A DNA stretch of 64,000 bases from Flavobacterium soyangense (GCF_015277675.1 NZ_JADHEC010000005.1:61584-125583); one strand, 5' to 3'. Positions 26,845 to 35,478 are shown, numbered from the stretch's first letter. The notes: generated from the sequence alone by a model not told the origin. Numbers and translations are program-made.

Positions 26845-28843
26845 TTAAAGATTAGAAAAAACGATATTCATTTTATGTTCCAAAATAACTAAGGGAACGT
26901 TGTGGTTTGATTAAAGATTAGAAAAAACGATATTATGTTTCTGGTATGGTTGTAATAGCTGTAGGTTGTGGTTTGATTAAAGATTAGAAAAAACGATATT
27001 CGGTAAATTCGTAAGCCAAAAAACAGCCATGTTGTGGTTTGATTAAAGATTAGAAAAAACGATATTTTTCGAGCAAAAAGTCTTTTAATCTTTTAGGTTG
27101 TGGTTTGATTAAAGATTAGAAAAAACGATATTTAGAACATTACAATATTTGCAAAAATTAAGGTTGTGGTTTGATTAAAGATTAGAAAAAACGATATTTG
27201 TTTGAAAACATAGTCATTCTGATATTGGTTGTGGTTTGATTAAAGATTAGAAAAAACGATATTTGCACCAAGAATTTACAATACTACTATTTCGTTGTGG
27301 TTTGATTAAAGATTAGAAAAAACGATATTTCCGGCTCCTGTATCTGAAATGGATAAGTAGTTGTGGTTTGATTAAAGATTAGAAAAAACGATATTATTCC
27401 ATTTCCTAAATTAAAAGCTATGTCAGTTGTGGTTTGATTAAAGATTAGAAAAAACGATATTGTAACCTCAAAAAGCTTTGCATATCTCAAGTTGTGGTTT
27501 GATTAAAGATTAGAAAAAACGATATTAATTTCGCCTACAAATAAGGCTAATAATTGGTTGTGGTTTGATTAAAGATTAGAAAAAACGATATTGAAATTTA
27601 GCATTAACCATGTGATTGACTGTTGTGGTTTGATTAAAGATTAGAAAAAACGATATTTAATATGAAGTACTGACATATATTTGCTAAGTTGTGGTTTGAT
27701 TAAAGATTAGAAAAAACGATATTTTAAATATCAATCCGAACAAATTAGAGTAAGTTGTGGTTTGATTAAAGATTAGAAAAAACGATATTTCACCTAGAAT
27801 TTGCAAGAAGGAAATCGATGTTGTGGTTTGATTAAAGATTAGAAAAAACGATATTGAGCACACCTCTAAAATCCCATTAAGAGATGTTGTGGTTTGATTA
27901 AAGATTAGAAAAAACGATATTAGATTTGGAAATTCATACTCTGTTGAGGAGTTGTGGTTTGATTAAAGATTAGAAAAAACGATATTTATTCAATATGGTT
28001 TTATACCTAACTTTAGGTTGTGGTTTGATTAAAGATTAGAAAAAACGATATTAAAAATAGAAATAAATTGTTTTATAAATAAGTTGTGGTTTGATTAAAG
28101 ATTAGAAAAAACGATATTCAAATTAAAAGCTGCACAACAAGATTTAGCGTTGTGGTTTGATTAAAGATTAGAAAAAACGATATTATAGTTTTTCCATTAG
28201 AGAAAGCCTTATGTGTTGTGGTTTGATTAAAGATTAGAAAAAACGATATTAAATAGAGTCGATTTTGTAGGTAGCCCATTGTTGTGGTTTGATTAAAGAT
28301 TAGAAAAAACGATATTTTTTTCGTAATATTCAGTATCTATTTCAGAGTTGTGGTTTGATTAAAGATTAGAAAAAACGATATTAATGCTGGAGAATTTAAC
28401 GCCCCTTTTGGTGTTGTGGTTTGATTAAAGATTAGAAAAAACGATATTTGTCAACTCATAAATACCATCGGCATCGGCGTTGTGGTTTGATTAAAGATTA
28501 GAAAAAACGATATTAATACTCAATACATCAAATTTATATTTACCGTTGTGGTTTGATTAAAGATTAGAAAAAACGATATTACAAATATATGTCAGTACTT
28601 CATATTACACGTTGTGGTTTGATTAAAGATTAGAAAAAACGATATTGAAAAGAATGAAGAATTAGAAGACGAATCTGTTGTGGTTTGATTAAAGATTAGA
28701 AAAAACGATATTATATTTTTTACAAATCATTTCAATATGGCTGTTGTGGTTTGATTAAAGATTAGAAAAAACGATATTAACAAGCCAAAGGACTAGCTCA
28801 TCAACAAGTTGTGGTTTGATTAAAGATTAGAAAAAACGATATT
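26833..28843 (+). CRISPR. CRISPR array, 31 repeats of 36 bp, 30 spacers
   Basis: The repeat begins GTTGTGGTTTGATTAAAG and ends ATTAGAAAAAACGATATT (36 bp). I counted 31 copies, starting at 26,833 and then every 66 or 65 bp up to 28,808. All copies read as identical. Twenty-five spacers are 30 bp and five are 29 bp. Orientation is plus: the repeat 5' part pairs with the tracrRNA. Spacer 13 (27,658-27,687) and the reverse complement of spacer 27 (28,581-28,610) share 26 identical bases. Confidence 0.98.
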
Positions 28844-28942
28844 AGTTGGCCTGTTACCTTCTGATTATCAATAGAATAAAGAAGAATATCGTAAAATAAA
28901 ATGCTCCTTTTTAGCACGTGATAGGCCAGATTGGAGCATTTT
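28827..28942 (+). repeat. Trailer segment, copy A, with terminator
   Basis: Starts inside the last repeat and continues with AGTTGGCCTGTTACCTTCTG. Duplicated at 29,067-29,182 (offset 240 bp, about seven mismatches). It contains AAAATGCTCC/GGAGCATTTT (28,898-28,907 with 28,933-28,942), a terminator-type stem ending the array transcript. Confidence 0.85.
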
Positions 28943-28953
28943 ATTATTCCTAT

Positions 28954-29083
28954 GTTGTGGTTTACAAACACTGGATTAATATTTTTTTGGTGTGTTTGTG
29001 AATCGAAAAATAATCAAAATTCACTTTCTAATTCATCTTTTCGGATTTTTCAATTTGATTGGCAGCTTAGAAAAAATGATATT
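28954..29083 (+). repeat. Degenerate CRISPR repeat halves between trailer copies
   Basis: 28,954-28,963 is GTTGTGGTTT, the first ten bases of the repeat. 29,054-29,083 (TTTGATTGGCAGC then TTAGAAAAAATGATATT) matches its last 29 bases with several changes. About 90 bp lie between. This looks like a decayed repeat-spacer unit at the old end of the array. Confidence 0.65.
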
Positions 29084-29182
29084 AGTTGGCTTGTTACCTT
29101 CTAATTATCAATACAATAAAGAAGAATGTCGTAAAATAAAATGCTCCTTTTTAGCACGTGATAGGCTAGATTGGAGCATTTT
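29067..29182 (+). repeat. Trailer segment, copy B, with bidirectional terminator
   Basis: Second copy of 28,827-28,942. The stem AAAATGCTCC/GGAGCATTTT is flanked here by a seven-T run, and it lies 8 bp from the cas2 stop on the other strand. It probably terminates both the array and cas1-cas2 transcripts. Confidence 0.8.
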
Positions 29183-29189
29183 TTTGTTT

Positions 29190-29519
29190 CTAGAATAATT
29201 CCAATTGGGTTGGAGCATCAACAGCATCTTGCTTGGCTTTACCCAGATAATTAATGATCATCCCAAATTGTTTGTCGGTTATTCTTAAAACACTCACCTT
29301 GCCTAAGGGAGGGACGAGTTTGTTGATTCGTTTTTCGTGTACATCAGCACTTTCGCCACTGGCACAATGCCTGATATAAACTGAAAATTGCATCATGCTA
29401 AAACCATCTTTTAAGAGATTGCCCCGAAATTGAGAGGCATTCCGTCTGTTTTTTTTTGTCTCCGTGGGCAAATCAAAGAACACGAACAACCACATTATTC
29501 GGTAGGCGTTAAGTTCCAT
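29190..29519 (-). CDS. cas2: CRISPR-associated endoribonuclease Cas2
   Basis: A 109-aa protein with the ferredoxin-like Cas2 fold: first strand WLFVFFDLPTETKKNRR with the conserved Asp16, then FRGNLLKDGFSMMQFSVYIR and VSVLRITDKQFGMIIN. It forms the integration complex with Cas1 that adds new spacers. Its start lies 25 bp inside the end of cas1, so the two are translationally coupled. The operon runs toward the array and is convergent with cas9. The stop is next to the duplicated terminator. Confidence 0.95.
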   Translation of the reverse strand: MELNAYRIMWLFVFFDLPTETKKNRRNASQFRGNLLKDGFSMMQFSVYIRHCASGESADVHEKRINKLVPPLGKVSVLRITDKQFGMIINYLGKAKQDAVDAPTQLELF

Positions 29520-30394
29520 AATTTTGGATATTTAATTTTCTTTCTTTTTCCTGTATAACATTGTTGTAAAGAACTTGCAGTTTTTTGTAGCGCCACCATC
29601 AGCGGGCTTTTCTCGTCTTTAAAATATACCGTTCTGGTTAACACTTGTAAAAGTTCAGATTTGATTTTGGTATTTAATTCCTGTTCTTCATATTGTTGCA
29701 TAATTTCAAAAACTTTTTCGTCGACAAGCGGTCGAAAGGGTTCCATTATATCATCGGCAAGCGCAAAAGCATTGTACTTGCTCTTATGGTGAATTCCTAG
29801 AGTATTGAGTAAGCCACTTCCTGATAATGCTCTTGCTGTTGCTGCTCGAAGAATTGCATATCCATAATTGAGAAAATTATTGGGATAGTCACCAAACCGT
29901 TCTCTTTTGAAATTGATTTCAAAAAATGATTTCCAGTATTGTTGGGCAGCAACTCCTTCCATATTCGAGGTGTCACCACTCAAAACCTTACTTGCCAAGA
30001 ATTCAAATGAATTATTTTTTGAAGTAATCCTTTGTAGAAGTATTCCCTGATTTGTTATTTTTTCAACAATGGTTTGTTGCCATAATTGTTTTTTTAGCGG
30101 AATAGAGGCTTCTATTTGGTTTTTGAATATTTCTTGTTGTATATGATGGCTGTTAAGATTGAGGAACATTCCGTTTGGCAAATGATTTTTGCCACAAATG
30201 ATTATGGAGGTATTGGTTTCGACCAATAAATTCATTGCAGGCAAACTAATGTAAATCTCTTGATGATCAAGAACTAAAAAGCCAATATCTTCAATGGGTA
30301 TAATGCTTTCCCGAATTTCGGATTTTATTACTAACTGAAGATTTTTTGAGGTTATGGCTGATTTATTTTCTATAAGAATTGACTTTTTTATCAT
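29495..30394 (-). CDS. cas1: CRISPR-associated integrase Cas1, type II
   Basis: A 299-aa integrase. The N-terminal beta-domain (IEDIGFLVLDHQEIYISLPA) is followed by the helical catalytic domain. The expected metal ligands are seen at Glu146 (NMEGVAAQQYW), His203 (LGIHHKSKYNAFALADDIME) and the acidic residues that follow (Asp214/Asp215, Glu218). Length and sequence fit type II Cas1. It is the first gene of the cas1-cas2 operon on the minus strand, opposite to cas9. The upstream 175 bp holds a palindromic GGTTTCCCGTAAACC at 30,452-30,466. Confidence 0.95.
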   Translation of the reverse strand: MIKKSILIENKSAITSKNLQLVIKSEIRESIIPIEDIGFLVLDHQEIYISLPAMNLLVETNTSIIICGKNHLPNGMFLNLNSHHIQQEIFKNQIEASIPLKKQLWQQTIVEKITNQGILLQRITSKNNSFEFLASKVLSGDTSNMEGVAAQQYWKSFFEINFKRERFGDYPNNFLNYGYAILRAATARALSGSGLLNTLGIHHKSKYNAFALADDIMEPFRPLVDEKVFEIMQQYEEQELNTKIKSELLQVLTRTVYFKDEKSPLMVALQKTASSLQQCYTGKRKKIKYPKLWNLTPTE

Positions 30395-30451
30395 TTATTA
30401 AAATTTATATTTTTTTAATAAATGTAAATTATCTAAAATCAATTTAATTGT

Positions 30452-30466
30452 GGTTTCCCGTAAACC
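30452..30466. promoter_or_regulatory. Palindromic motif upstream of cas1
   Basis: GGTTTCCCGTAAACC has 5-bp arms and lies 58 bp upstream of the cas1 start. The 13-mer GGTTTCCCGTAAA recurs at 39,346-39,358 before the helicase gene, and a looser form occurs before cas9. Confidence 0.4.
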
Positions 30467-30569
30467 AATGAGTTTTTTTATTTTAAATAACACAAACTCT
30501 TTTGTTATCAATTTTAGTAATATTTTTTGGTTCTTTATATTTGCTAATTTTAAAGTAAAAATAACTACT

Positions 30570-32078
30570 TTAAGCACTCCTTACACCAGCCCTAACTTTT
30601 AAATCGTTCAAATAATCATCAATCAATTCGGGGTTCCAATATTCTAATTTCAGCTTAGGAGCTTTTCCAACACCTTTTGTCAATTCATCGTTCATTATAT
30701 CAATCACAAGCTGTTCGTTACCTACTGTGGTTACAATGCTGTCGTGAATGGTAAAGATGGGTAGTTTGGGATACTCCTTCGCAATTCGTCGAGCGATAAC
30801 TTCAACTATAAAATGGCTTTCAATATTTTGCAGCAATATAGCAAGCAGCGTTTTATCCTTTCTCTTGATAGCAGCATACACTTTATAAACAGAAGGAAAC
30901 AATTTGCTAAACAATTTCTTAGGTGCAGCCTGCTTGGTGCCTATAAAACGATTGTCCGAAAAGAAAGCTTGCAGCACAGCAATTTTAGCTGTATTTCTCG
31001 TGACATTCAACATATTTAAATCACGTTTAAAAGCAGTTTCAAGATACTCATATAAAGCACCAGCAGCAACCAAATCGACGAACCGGTTTTTATCTTCCTT
31101 CAACCCTTTATTGGTAAGGGCTGCCATATTTTCTCCTAACATAATGATAGAAGTTTGTTTTATATTGTGTTTAATATTCTCTAATTTTAATATTTTATTT
31201 GTTTTAAAAGCCTTTGAATTTCTTTGACAAGAGCTACAACTAACTTGCGGATCGACATTTGAATACGACTTTTTCCTAAAAAGGTCTTTTTTGGAGTCGG
31301 AATTCACTTTCCAAAAATTTTCATCAAGCAACAACGTGCTGAAATAAGGCTGACTATTCTTAATATCAACAGCAACTAAATTTTGCCCGTCATAGGTAAG
31401 GGCATTCCGGACAAGTCCTCTCATATTCGTGAGGTTACTATGAAAACGATGTACATTATCATCAATCTTTAAATTGTATTCTCCTCTTGTGATATACTCT
31501 GCAGCGAGTTTGGAACACAATTGTTGTAAATACGGACTTTTAAATTTTTGTCGGGAAGCATCCATATCCCATAAGTTCTTGTTATCATTTTTAAGTTGCC
31601 ATTCTTCTTCAAGAAAACCGACTACTTTTTTATAGTCAATCTTTAGCTTTGGGTTAAACCAGTTGGTTAAATAATCATGTTTGATAACGGTTTTTTCCTG
31701 TCTTTTCTGATACAAGCGCAGATTTTGGATCAAACTAAAGTCGGTAGCAGTGTAAGGAATCAATTTACCTTGATATTGTGCCGTAAAGCGACAAGATTTC
31801 GAATGACCACCTATCTCATAACTTTTAGTCCTTTCTATGATACCTACGGCAATCGCATAATCAAGATACTGCTTATAATTACCTACTACTTCTTGCAGGG
31901 CTTTAGAATACAGAGGAACAAAGCCATCAACAATATCTAAATTTTTGTTGGAAGCAGGAATGCTCGAAATTTTGTGCAGGATATAAGCTAACTTATCTTG
32001 CTTGTAGGGATTAAAGTTTATTGGATTTTGGACTGTAATTATATCAAAATCTAATGTGATAGGAAGGAAAAAAGTCAT
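30570..32078 (-). CDS. Family-A / T7-type polymerase-like protein beside cas1
   Basis: A 502-aa protein I do not recognise as a named family. Three motifs of the single-subunit polymerase (Pol I / T7 RNA polymerase) palm and fingers can be read in the right order. Motif A is LVAVDIKNSQPYFSTLLLDE (Asp238). Motif B is RNTAKIAVLQAFFSDNRF (Arg361, Lys365), matching R-x3-K. Motif C is IFTIHDSIVTTV (His445-Asp446-Ser447), which is HDS as in T7 RNA polymerase rather than HDE. RFHSNLTNMRGLVRNAL (about 211-227) parallels the R-x-S-x-x-PNLQN template-contact segment, and LLQNIESHFI parallels the Q-x-x-A-A-D-I helix. No 3'-5' exonuclease domain is seen. It could be a mobile-element replication polymerase or an accessory of the CRISPR locus. 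It is separated from cas1 by 175 bp on the same strand. Confidence 0.55.
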   Translation of the reverse strand: MTFFLPITLDFDIITVQNPINFNPYKQDKLAYILHKISSIPASNKNLDIVDGFVPLYSKALQEVVGNYKQYLDYAIAVGIIERTKSYEIGGHSKSCRFTAQYQGKLIPYTATDFSLIQNLRLYQKRQEKTVIKHDYLTNWFNPKLKIDYKKVVGFLEEEWQLKNDNKNLWDMDASRQKFKSPYLQQLCSKLAAEYITRGEYNLKIDDNVHRFHSNLTNMRGLVRNALTYDGQNLVAVDIKNSQPYFSTLLLDENFWKVNSDSKKDLFRKKSYSNVDPQVSCSSCQRNSKAFKTNKILKLENIKHNIKQTSIIMLGENMAALTNKGLKEDKNRFVDLVAAGALYEYLETAFKRDLNMLNVTRNTAKIAVLQAFFSDNRFIGTKQAAPKKLFSKLFPSVYKVYAAIKRKDKTLLAILLQNIESHFIVEVIARRIAKEYPKLPIFTIHDSIVTTVGNEQLVIDIMNDELTKGVGKAPKLKLEYWNPELIDDYLNDLKVRAGVRSA

Positions 32079-32337
32079 TGGTTAATAAATGTTTAAGGGG
32101 CTAATAGCAATTATAAAAATAAGAAATTTCATCTAAAACCAATGTTTTTTTATTAACATTTCCTACAAAATAACAAGTCATTAAAACTACAACAAACCCC
32201 TATAAACAGTGTAAGAAGAAAAGAAACTACTTAAATACGAAACAATAAAACAAGATATAATGTTAATAACTCCTATGTCTTTTTTTAGATAGCATCCTTT
32301 TTTAAAAAGAAATAACAACATTTTGAATTTATTCGCT

Positions 32338-32376
32338 AAAAAAACTCCCCGCCATTTAACATAACGAGGAGTTTTT
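32338..32376. terminator. Bidirectional terminator-like hairpin
   Basis: AAAACTCC (32,341-32,348) pairs with GGAGTTTT (32,368-32,375), with A and T runs on both sides. Confidence 0.6.
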
Positions 32377-32411
32377 CCAAAAGCCAAAAATAATCGGTAG
32401 CACTCCTAACT

Positions 32412-32427
32412 CCCCTCTTGAGAGGGG
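32412..32427. repeat. GC-rich palindrome, dispersed-repeat type
   Basis: CCCCTCTTGAGAGGGG has 7-bp arms around TG and sits inside ACTCCCCTC...GGGGCTGGGGGTG, which has the look of a common Flavobacterium intergenic repeat. Confidence 0.5.
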
Positions 32428-32536
32428 CTGGGGGTGTGTCTTTTTAAATTCTTTTGTTTAGAATATTAAATTCAAATCAATGATTGTAATTCCACTTATT
32501 TTTGAATTGTATCTAAAATCTAAAACCCAACACCCC

Positions 32537-33286
32537 TTAAACTACATCCAAAACGTTCAACACATTAAACGCCCCATTCTTCAACGAATACGAAACACCG
32601 TTCACTTCCTGGAAAAACTCAATCAGGATTAAATAAAGCTGCGTTCCTGCACCTATTGGCACACCGGTAGGAGTGAGCGTTTGTGTGGCGAGGGTTAAGT
32701 CAATTGGCAAAGAAATTACATTGCTGTAAGTCACATCCGAAAGTCCTGTTGCAAAATCCAGATTCACAAAAGCACTGCGCATATTAAAATGCGTGGCTCC
32801 AGCCGGAAAACGAAGTTGCTCCCCAGGAGTAAAATCACTAATTACGACTTCGCCAGTAGTTGTGTCAAGAGCATAAGGCGAAAATAAAACACTCTGAAGC
32901 GGCGCTCTATTGTTGAAATCAAAACCACGCAAAGCCAGCTGTCCGTCAAGCGTCAATATCCCCTCAGACACATTACGCTCCCCCCGCACCGAAATAGTGT
33001 CCAGATTCTTAATCTTCGACATCACCTGCAAAAGCCTGCTCGACAACTTCGCATCTTTCGCTTTAAATACCAAAGCTCCCGCTGCCATACGAAGCATCTT
33101 CCCGGCATTGGCACTTTTTCCAAATTCTGCCCCGTTTTCACGGGTCCTGATAAAGGCAGGATCATTCAGAATTCTTTTTTTGGAAACACCCCCTTTGGTA
33201 CGAACCATATGTCCGTCCGCACTCTTGTAAAACGTTAGATTTTCTAACGTACCCTCGATCTTTAAGATCCCATTTAATTTTGCCAT
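32537..33286 (-). CDS. Hypothetical protein, paralogue of the protein at 34,609
   Basis: A 249-aa protein of unknown function. The N-terminal ~75 residues (GILKIEGTLENLTFYKSADG then KGGVSKKRILNDPAFIRTRE then NGAEFGKSANAGKMLR) are clearly shared with the 267-aa protein at 34,609-35,412 (GTLGEVRHFKIKG, GPTAEQVKTAPGFIRTRENM, EFAACANAGKSLR). Both also share a C-terminal IEFFQ/IEFYQ strand region. There is no signal peptide or membrane segment, and the C-terminal half looks beta-rich. A good promoter (TATCTTTG, minus strand, 33,311-33,318) precedes it. The gene lies just outside the mnmE-borne element whereas the paralogue lies inside. Confidence 0.7.
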   Translation of the reverse strand: MAKLNGILKIEGTLENLTFYKSADGHMVRTKGGVSKKRILNDPAFIRTRENGAEFGKSANAGKMLRMAAGALVFKAKDAKLSSRLLQVMSKIKNLDTISVRGERNVSEGILTLDGQLALRGFDFNNRAPLQSVLFSPYALDTTTGEVVISDFTPGEQLRFPAGATHFNMRSAFVNLDFATGLSDVTYSNVISLPIDLTLATQTLTPTGVPIGAGTQLYLILIEFFQEVNGVSYSLKNGAFNVLNVLDVV

Positions 33287-33310
33287 AACACTTCATTTTT
33301 TAATGTTAAT

Positions 33311-33318
33311 CAAAGATA
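33311..33318 (-). promoter_or_regulatory. TAnnTTTG promoter box for 32,537-33,286
   Basis: Minus strand TATCTTTG matches the Bacteroidota -7 consensus TAnnTTTG exactly, with TTG 16 bp upstream as a -33 element. It is about 25 bp from the start codon. Confidence 0.6.
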
Positions 33319-33415
33319 CAAAATAACTGATTATCAATAAAATAGCCGTTTCCGTTTCTTTCCGAATAGTGCCGAATTTTCTGATACTATATGCAATTTT
33401 CCGTGTTATTTTTCG

Positions 33416-33423
33416 TATCTTTG
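33416..33423 (+). promoter_or_regulatory. TAnnTTTG promoter box, plus strand
   Basis: TATCTTTG is an exact match to the -7 consensus and points toward the 62-aa gene at 33,669. No clear -33 TTG is seen at the right distance. Confidence 0.4.
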
Positions 33424-33668
33424 AAGTAATAAAACAAAATATAAAAACAGAGGATTCAAGACATAAAAATTATCGATTTTTTTGCCAAATTAGAAATGAA
33501 AATTAAACCCTAAAAAGCACTAAATAGAAGTCAAAAATCAACGATTGCATTAGCACAATAAACAAGAAGTTAAAGGGAGGCTCAAGGGAAGATACTCCAT
33601 ACATAAAGGGAACAAACTATAAAACAGCAAAGTAGCAAAAACAGTAAAATTAGATACACGCCATAAAT

Positions 33669-33857
33669 ATGAAGAAAGTAATTATCACCACAGGAGACAT
33701 CCAGAATGTAATTGGAATAGGAGAGAGACAAGCCCGTAATATTATCAGCAAAATGCGCGATTACTACAGCAAAGAAAGACACCAGTTAATTACCGTCAAG
33801 GAATTCTGTGATTACTATGGCATCAAATACGATGATATATACACTAAGCTGTTGTAA
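33669..33857 (+). CDS. Small helix-turn-helix-like protein (62 aa)
   Basis: MKKVIITTGDIQNVIGIGER then QARNIISKMRDYYSKERHQL then ITVKEFCDYYGIKYDD. It is predicted all-helical, with a DIQNVIGIGERQARNIISKM segment that reads like a DNA-binding helix-turn-helix and a second short helical pair around EFCDYYGI. Such small proteins are typical of regulatory genes near mobile elements. It ends 55 bp before the left repeat of the mnmE element, so it is outside it. No family name can be assigned with confidence. Confidence 0.6.
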   Translation: MKKVIITTGDIQNVIGIGERQARNIISKMRDYYSKERHQLITVKEFCDYYGIKYDDIYTKLL

Positions 33858-33911
33858 CTATAGACTAATGGTACAAAAAAAGTTGTTTTTAAGATGTATT
33901 GGATAATAAAC

Positions 33912-33929
33912 TTACTTCCCGATGCAGAA
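33912..33929. repeat. Left attachment repeat, copy of mnmE 3' end
   Basis: TTACTTCCCGATGCAGAA differs at one of 18 positions from 51,738-51,755, the last codons of mnmE (complement of FCIGK-stop). It has the same orientation as the right copy. Confidence 0.8.
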
Positions 33930-34034
33930 TATGAAGTAGTCAATATTTACTGGACTTAACGAATATTGGGCAACAAATAGCCAACAAATAATCGATATAA
34001 ACCATAAATACCAAGCAATAATAAACAATTTCTA

Positions 34035-34502
34035 TTAAAATTTATTCACTAAAGAATAAAGTCCTTTTGATGTGTTTTTGGCCTGTAAACTCCATTCTTG
34101 GTACAAAGGTAGCATTTTACAGAATACGTCGCTATAAGGTTTTGCATATCCTTCCTTAATCATTATTTCATTTAGTATTCTACCGTCATTTAGAATTAGG
34201 TATCCCAATGATCTCCCATATTTATCAAGCAGGTTATTTTGTTCCTGTACCAAGGTGCAAATATCGCCTAGGTTAACTTGATCTTTTAAAAAGTTAAATG
34301 ATAGGTATCCCAGTTTGATTAATAGAGCAGCTGGCATTTGAAGCTCTTTTTCATCTTTTTTAATTTTGTTACAATAATTTATTTCAGGGGCGTCTATGCC
34401 ATATAATCTTATTTCAAATTCTCTTTTTGTTATAAAATCTTCGGCAATTATACCATCCCCATCAACGAATTTTGTGATTTTCAGAAGAATATTTCTAGTC
34501 AT
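34035..34502 (-). CDS. Thermonuclease (SNase)-family protein
   Basis: A 155-aa staphylococcal-nuclease-like domain protein. The visible signature is FVDGDGIIAED, then FEIRLYGIDAPEIN (the first catalytic Arg and Asp), and the second conserved block DKYGRSLGYLILNDGRILNE then GYAKPY. It cleaves DNA or RNA in a calcium-dependent way in the typical family. No signal peptide is seen, so it would act in the cytoplasm. It is the first gene inside the left end of the element, divergent from the next gene. It may be cargo, or a component that degrades competing DNA. Confidence 0.85.
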   Translation of the reverse strand: MTRNILLKITKFVDGDGIIAEDFITKREFEIRLYGIDAPEINYCNKIKKDEKELQMPAALLIKLGYLSFNFLKDQVNLGDICTLVQEQNNLLDKYGRSLGYLILNDGRILNEIMIKEGYAKPYSDVFCKMLPLYQEWSLQAKNTSKGLYSLVNKF

Positions 34503-34608
34503 AAGTTCCTTAGCGTTAAAATGCTCTAATTAGCACCAATTAAGCAATTGATAGTCAGTGTATTATGTTGTAAATTTAATAAATAATTTTAACAAAACAA
34601 AATAAAAG

Positions 34609-35412
34609 ATGGCAAGACAAAAAGGACATATTAAATATGTCGGGACGTTAGGTGAAGTTCGTCACTTCAAAATTAAAGGTAACGAAGGTTACTTTGCAGG
34701 TCTAAAAGGTGGACCAACAGCGGAACAGGTAAAAACTGCCCCAGGCTTTATTCGTACTCGTGAGAATATGAGTGAATTTGCGGCTTGTGCCAATGCAGGT
34801 AAATCATTAAGAATTGGTTTATCTTCCTTGATGAAACAAATGTCTGATAGTCAACTTACAGGGCGACTAACTGCAATTATGAAAAAAATTAATATTGAGG
34901 ATGGTTCCGAAGCTAGAGGCCAAAGAGCTGTTTTGGTTTCACAACAACCACAGTATTTGAAAGGGTTGGATTTTAATCGCAACATTTCGTTTAATGGTGT
35001 ATTTAGCGCTCCATTTACATTAACACCAAATGTTGATAGAAATGAAAGCGTATTAAGTATTCCTGCATTTAATCCTTTGAACTTTTTGAACATTCCTTCA
35101 GGAGCAACACATTTTAGAATTATAAATGCTTTGTCTGTTGTTTCAGATACTGTTTATAATTCTCTTACTGGAGCATATGAGCCTGCTGAGCCTATCTTAA
35201 ATGAGACGTCAAATATTGCTTATTCGGATTACACTCCAATAGATGTTGTTACTGCATTAATTGATGTTACTGCCACTTTACCGGGTGCTCCGACTATGAC
35301 AATCAATGTTGCTGTTTTGGGATGTATCGGAATAGAGTTTTATCAAATGGTAGGTTCTAATTATTATTTATTTAATGCTGGCAACGCATTAAAAATCCAA
35401 GAGACATTCTAA
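34609..35412 (+). CDS. Hypothetical protein, paralogue of the protein at 32,537
   Basis: A 267-aa unknown that shares the N-terminal domain with 32,537-33,286: GHIKYVGTLGEVRHFKIKGN, then APGFIRTRENMSEFAACANA and GKSLRIGLSSLMKQM. The rest is beta-rich (FLNIPSGATHFRIINALSVV; IPSGATHFRI parallels FPAGATHFNM of the paralogue). No membrane or export signal. It is inside the mobile element, monocistronic, followed by a terminator at 35,451. Function unknown; the conserved FIRTREN...EF motif makes it recognisable. Confidence 0.7.
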   Translation: MARQKGHIKYVGTLGEVRHFKIKGNEGYFAGLKGGPTAEQVKTAPGFIRTRENMSEFAACANAGKSLRIGLSSLMKQMSDSQLTGRLTAIMKKINIEDGSEARGQRAVLVSQQPQYLKGLDFNRNISFNGVFSAPFTLTPNVDRNESVLSIPAFNPLNFLNIPSGATHFRIINALSVVSDTVYNSLTGAYEPAEPILNETSNIAYSDYTPIDVVTALIDVTATLPGAPTMTINVAVLGCIGIEFYQMVGSNYYLFNAGNALKIQETF

Positions 35413-35450
35413 AAAGCCCATTAGTTTGTAAGTCTGCTAAGTTGCAAAGT

Positions 35451-35478
35451 AAACCCTTTCGAAAGAGAGGGTTTTTCT
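35451..35478 (+). terminator. Rho-independent terminator
   Basis: AAACCCT and AGAGGGTTT with a TTCGAAAG centre are followed by T-rich sequence. It ends the 34,609 transcript. Confidence 0.65.

Larger units (their letters stand above)
32079..32536. other. Intergenic region with two hairpins
   Basis: 458 bp between two minus-strand genes, with no convincing ORF. It holds a terminator-like stem at 32,338-32,376 and a GC-rich palindrome at 32,412-32,427. Confidence 0.5.

Noticed and set aside
27287..27490. 67-aa ORF made of FFLIFNQTTT repeats
   Set aside because: It is the CRISPR repeat read in the antisense direction, not a gene.
26869..28807. Self-targeting spacers within this window
   Set aside because: I saw no spacer matching other parts of the window by eye; a full search was not possible.
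26833..28843. Promoter inside every CRISPR repeat (TTTG then TATT)
   Set aside because: Spacing is roughly right for a Bacteroidota promoter, but the -7 box would have to be completed by spacer bases that vary, so it is not supported.
28992..29198. 68-aa plus-strand ORF in the CRISPR trailer
   Set aside because: It crosses the degenerate repeat and terminator copy B; composition follows the repeat structure.
32187..32387. 66-aa minus-strand ORF upstream of the polymerase-like gene's neighbour
   Set aside because: It spans a terminator-type hairpin and has no protein-like features.
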